From NCBI GenBank assembly GCA_017624915.1, contig JAGAMC010000031.1, forward strand, positions 1 to 64,000: a DNA stretch of 64,000 nt, read 5' to 3'. Below the pieces are notes generated by a model, which saw only the letters and a list, made by a program, of their open reading frames with translations, ran no database searches and had not been told where the DNA came from. Positions 60,858 through 64,000 of the stretch are shown one piece after another (position 1 is the stretch's first letter; each line of letters opens with the position of its first letter). The position numbers were made by a program, and so were the translations under genes. The DNA comes from Oscillospiraceae bacterium. GTDB lineage: Bacteria > Bacillota > Clostridia > Oscillospirales > Oscillospiraceae.

Positions 60858-61553
60858 ATGAACGCAGAATTTTCCCGCACTCTGTCCCTGCTGCGGCAGG
60901 AGCACGGGGTCAGCCAGCGGACCGCCGCACAGGAACTGGGGATCTCACAGGCCCTGCTGTCCCACTATGAAAACGGGATCCGGGAGCCGGGACTGGCCTT
61001 TGTGGTCAAGGCCTGCGATTACTACAATGTATCGGCCGACTTTCTGCTGGGCCGCACCCTGAGCCGGGACGGCACCACCATTATCGAGCCGGACGAGCTT
61101 TACGACCTGAGCGACGAGAAGGAGAACGCCATGCGGGGCAGCGTGCTCGCCCTGCTGTCCAAAAAGCTGCTGGTAAACTCCGTGGGCATGCTGTTCGACC
61201 TGCTGGGCAAGGTGGGCAGCCGCAAGGCAATCCGGGCCGCCTCCGCGTACCTGTCCACGGCGGTGTATACCGTGTTCCGCCTGCTTCATCAGGCCCCGGG
61301 GACCAACAACCCGGACTTCTTTTCCGTCTCCCCCACCCGCTTTGGGTCGGGCATGACCAACGCGGACATGGCCTGCAGCCGGGTGGAGCTGGCCGAGGCC
61401 CTTGCCGCGCACGCCGCAGACAAGGGGACATTCCCCAACATGACCAACGATGCCCTGGCCCGGGACTACCCGGTGCTGTACCAGTCCCTGCTGCAGATCA
61501 TCCACAGCACGGGGGCCCGGGTGAACAAGCTGCCCGCCGGGCGGGAAAAGTGA
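60858..61553 (+). CDS. XRE-family regulator with C-terminal helical domain
   Basis: A 231-residue protein: N-terminal HTH (LSLLRQEHGVSQRTAAQELG, ISQALLSHYENGIREPGLAF, VSADFLLGRTLSRDG), then ~150 residues of unrecognised mainly helical sequence. Proteins of this layout commonly precede lepA in Oscillospiraceae, which is from memory. It lies 21 bp before lepA and is probably co-transcribed. Ligand and targets unknown. Confidence 0.8.
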   Translation: MNAEFSRTLSLLRQEHGVSQRTAAQELGISQALLSHYENGIREPGLAFVVKACDYYNVSADFLLGRTLSRDGTTIIEPDELYDLSDEKENAMRGSVLALLSKKLLVNSVGMLFDLLGKVGSRKAIRAASAYLSTAVYTVFRLLHQAPGTNNPDFFSVSPTRFGSGMTNADMACSRVELAEALAAHAADKGTFPNMTNDALARDYPVLYQSLLQIIHSTGARVNKLPAGREK

Positions 61554-61574
61554 CCCTTTGCACGAGGTGACATT

Positions 61575-63386
<1,812 letters not shown>

Positions 63387-63387
63387 A

Positions 63388-63420
63388 AAAAGGAGCGCCG
63401 CTGCTGCGGCGCTCCTTTCA
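63388..63420. terminator. Bidirectional terminator between lepA and gpr
   Basis: AAGGAGCGCCGC / GCGGCGCTCCTT stem with a TGCT loop and flanking A/T tracts. Confidence 0.9.
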
Positions 63421-64000
63421 GCTTAAAAACATCTCCACATCTTCCACCGTCAACCCATCCTGCAAAGCCAGATTGATGCCAAAGCCGATGACCTTGGACA
63501 GGTCAGCTACCCTGGCGTCGATGTCCCGGGGTGTGACCATCAGATTTTCCACACCCTTTGCAAGGGAGGGCGGTTCTTTCTGACCCAGCAAGTCCATGGC
63601 CAGCGTGGCCCCATCCACCACCGTGGGAACACCCACGGCGATGACGGGCACCCCAAGGGTCTCCCTGTTCAGGGCGGCGCGGTGGTTGCCCACGCCGGAG
63701 CCGGGGATGATGCCCGTGTCCGCCAGCTGGACTGTGCGGCAGACCCGGTGCATGGAGCGGGAGGCCAGCGCATCCACCGCCACCACACAGGCCGGGCGGA
63801 TGGCCCGGCAGACGGCGGAAATCAGGTCTCCGCTCTCCACCCCCGTGGTACCGAGGACCCCGGCAGACAGAGAGGCCACAGGCCGGAAGGCGGCGAAATG
63901 CTCCGGCACCTGCTCCACCAGATGGCGGGTGACCATGGTGTGCTCATGGACCAGAGGGCCGATGGCATCCGGAGTGATGGCCCGGTTGCCAAGACCGGCC
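63418..64000 (-). CDS. gpr: Germination protease (C-terminal part)
   Basis: Spore protease that degrades small acid-soluble proteins on germination. The visible ~194 residues contain GLGNRAITPDAIGPLVHEHT, TGIESGD-like GTTGVESGDLISAV, VVAVDALASRS and PGSGVGNHR, all typical of the A25 family. The N-terminus, with the propeptide, lies beyond the window. It lies next to lepA as in Bacillus (there via spoIIP) but convergent. It shows that the organism has spore-formation genes. Confidence 0.95.
   Translation of the reverse strand, partial: AGLGNRAITPDAIGPLVHEHTMVTRHLVEQVPEHFAAFRPVASLSAGVLGTTGVESGDLISAVCRAIRPACVVAVDALASRSMHRVCRTVQLADTGIIPGSGVGNHRAALNRETLGVPVIAVGVPTVVDGATLAMDLLGQKEPPSLAKGVENLMVTPRDIDARVADLSKVIGFGINLALQDGLTVEDVEMFLS

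Overview
The window is a 64 kb piece of a GC-rich (roughly 60%) spore-forming Clostridia chromosome, most likely a gut Oscillospiraceae near Flavonifractor, Lawsonibacter or Intestinimonas. That placement is inferred from high GC, the germination protease gene gpr, clostridial AGGAGG-type ribosome sites, T-box and cobalamin riboswitches, and GTAG-type and bipartite palindromic repeats I associate with that family. The genus is not proven. Almost everything is core chromosome; there is no prophage, CRISPR array, rRNA or tRNA that I can see.

Layout: 1-10.4 kb holds gap (partial), a histidine-kinase-like protein without an H-box histidine, a DUF1846 protein, an S4 protein of the YlmH type, a DUF896 protein, then xpt followed by a BMP-type nucleoside/purine ABC importer. 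10.4-24 kb is mostly minus strand: a 47-residue protein, a Ca2+-type P-ATPase, a PrsA-like foldase lipoprotein, then mfd, pth, prs and a glmU reduced to its acetyltransferase half, then proC-proB-proA. 24-28.8 kb holds a GntR/YtrA-type regulator with an ABC exporter and a strong operator, and a cobalamin-riboswitch-controlled DUF4430 + ECF S-component pair.

28.8-36.4 kb is the chromosome-segregation block: a Noc-like ParB paralogue, parA and parB with three parS sites, then serS, mscL, rsmG, a MinD-like ATPase and a methylglyoxal-synthase homologue lacking catalytic residues. 36.4-41.6 kb is an Asp-type T-box leader and the hisS-aspS pair it should serve. This operon has been invaded twice: a small divergent regulator pair plus a palindromic repeat sit between leader and hisS, and a RAYT transposase gene carrying two inverted REP sequences in its own coding region sits between hisS and aspS.

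41.6-56.7 kb is the origin: ricT, holB, darA, khpB(jag), yidC, yidD, rnpA and rpmH run leftwards, and dnaA, dnaN, rlbA, recF, remB, gyrB and gyrA run rightwards. DnaA boxes lie in the dnaA-dnaN gap. 56.7-64 kb holds small regulators, an RNase HI gene with an in-frame membrane-segment extension, rpsO, pnp, lepA and the C-terminal part of gpr.

The observation most worth following is the RAYT/REP arrangement at 38.7-39.2 kb, with a further GTAG palindrome at 47.0 kb, together with three copies of a separate ~105 bp multi-hairpin repeat at 37.2, 51.8 and 58.4 kb.
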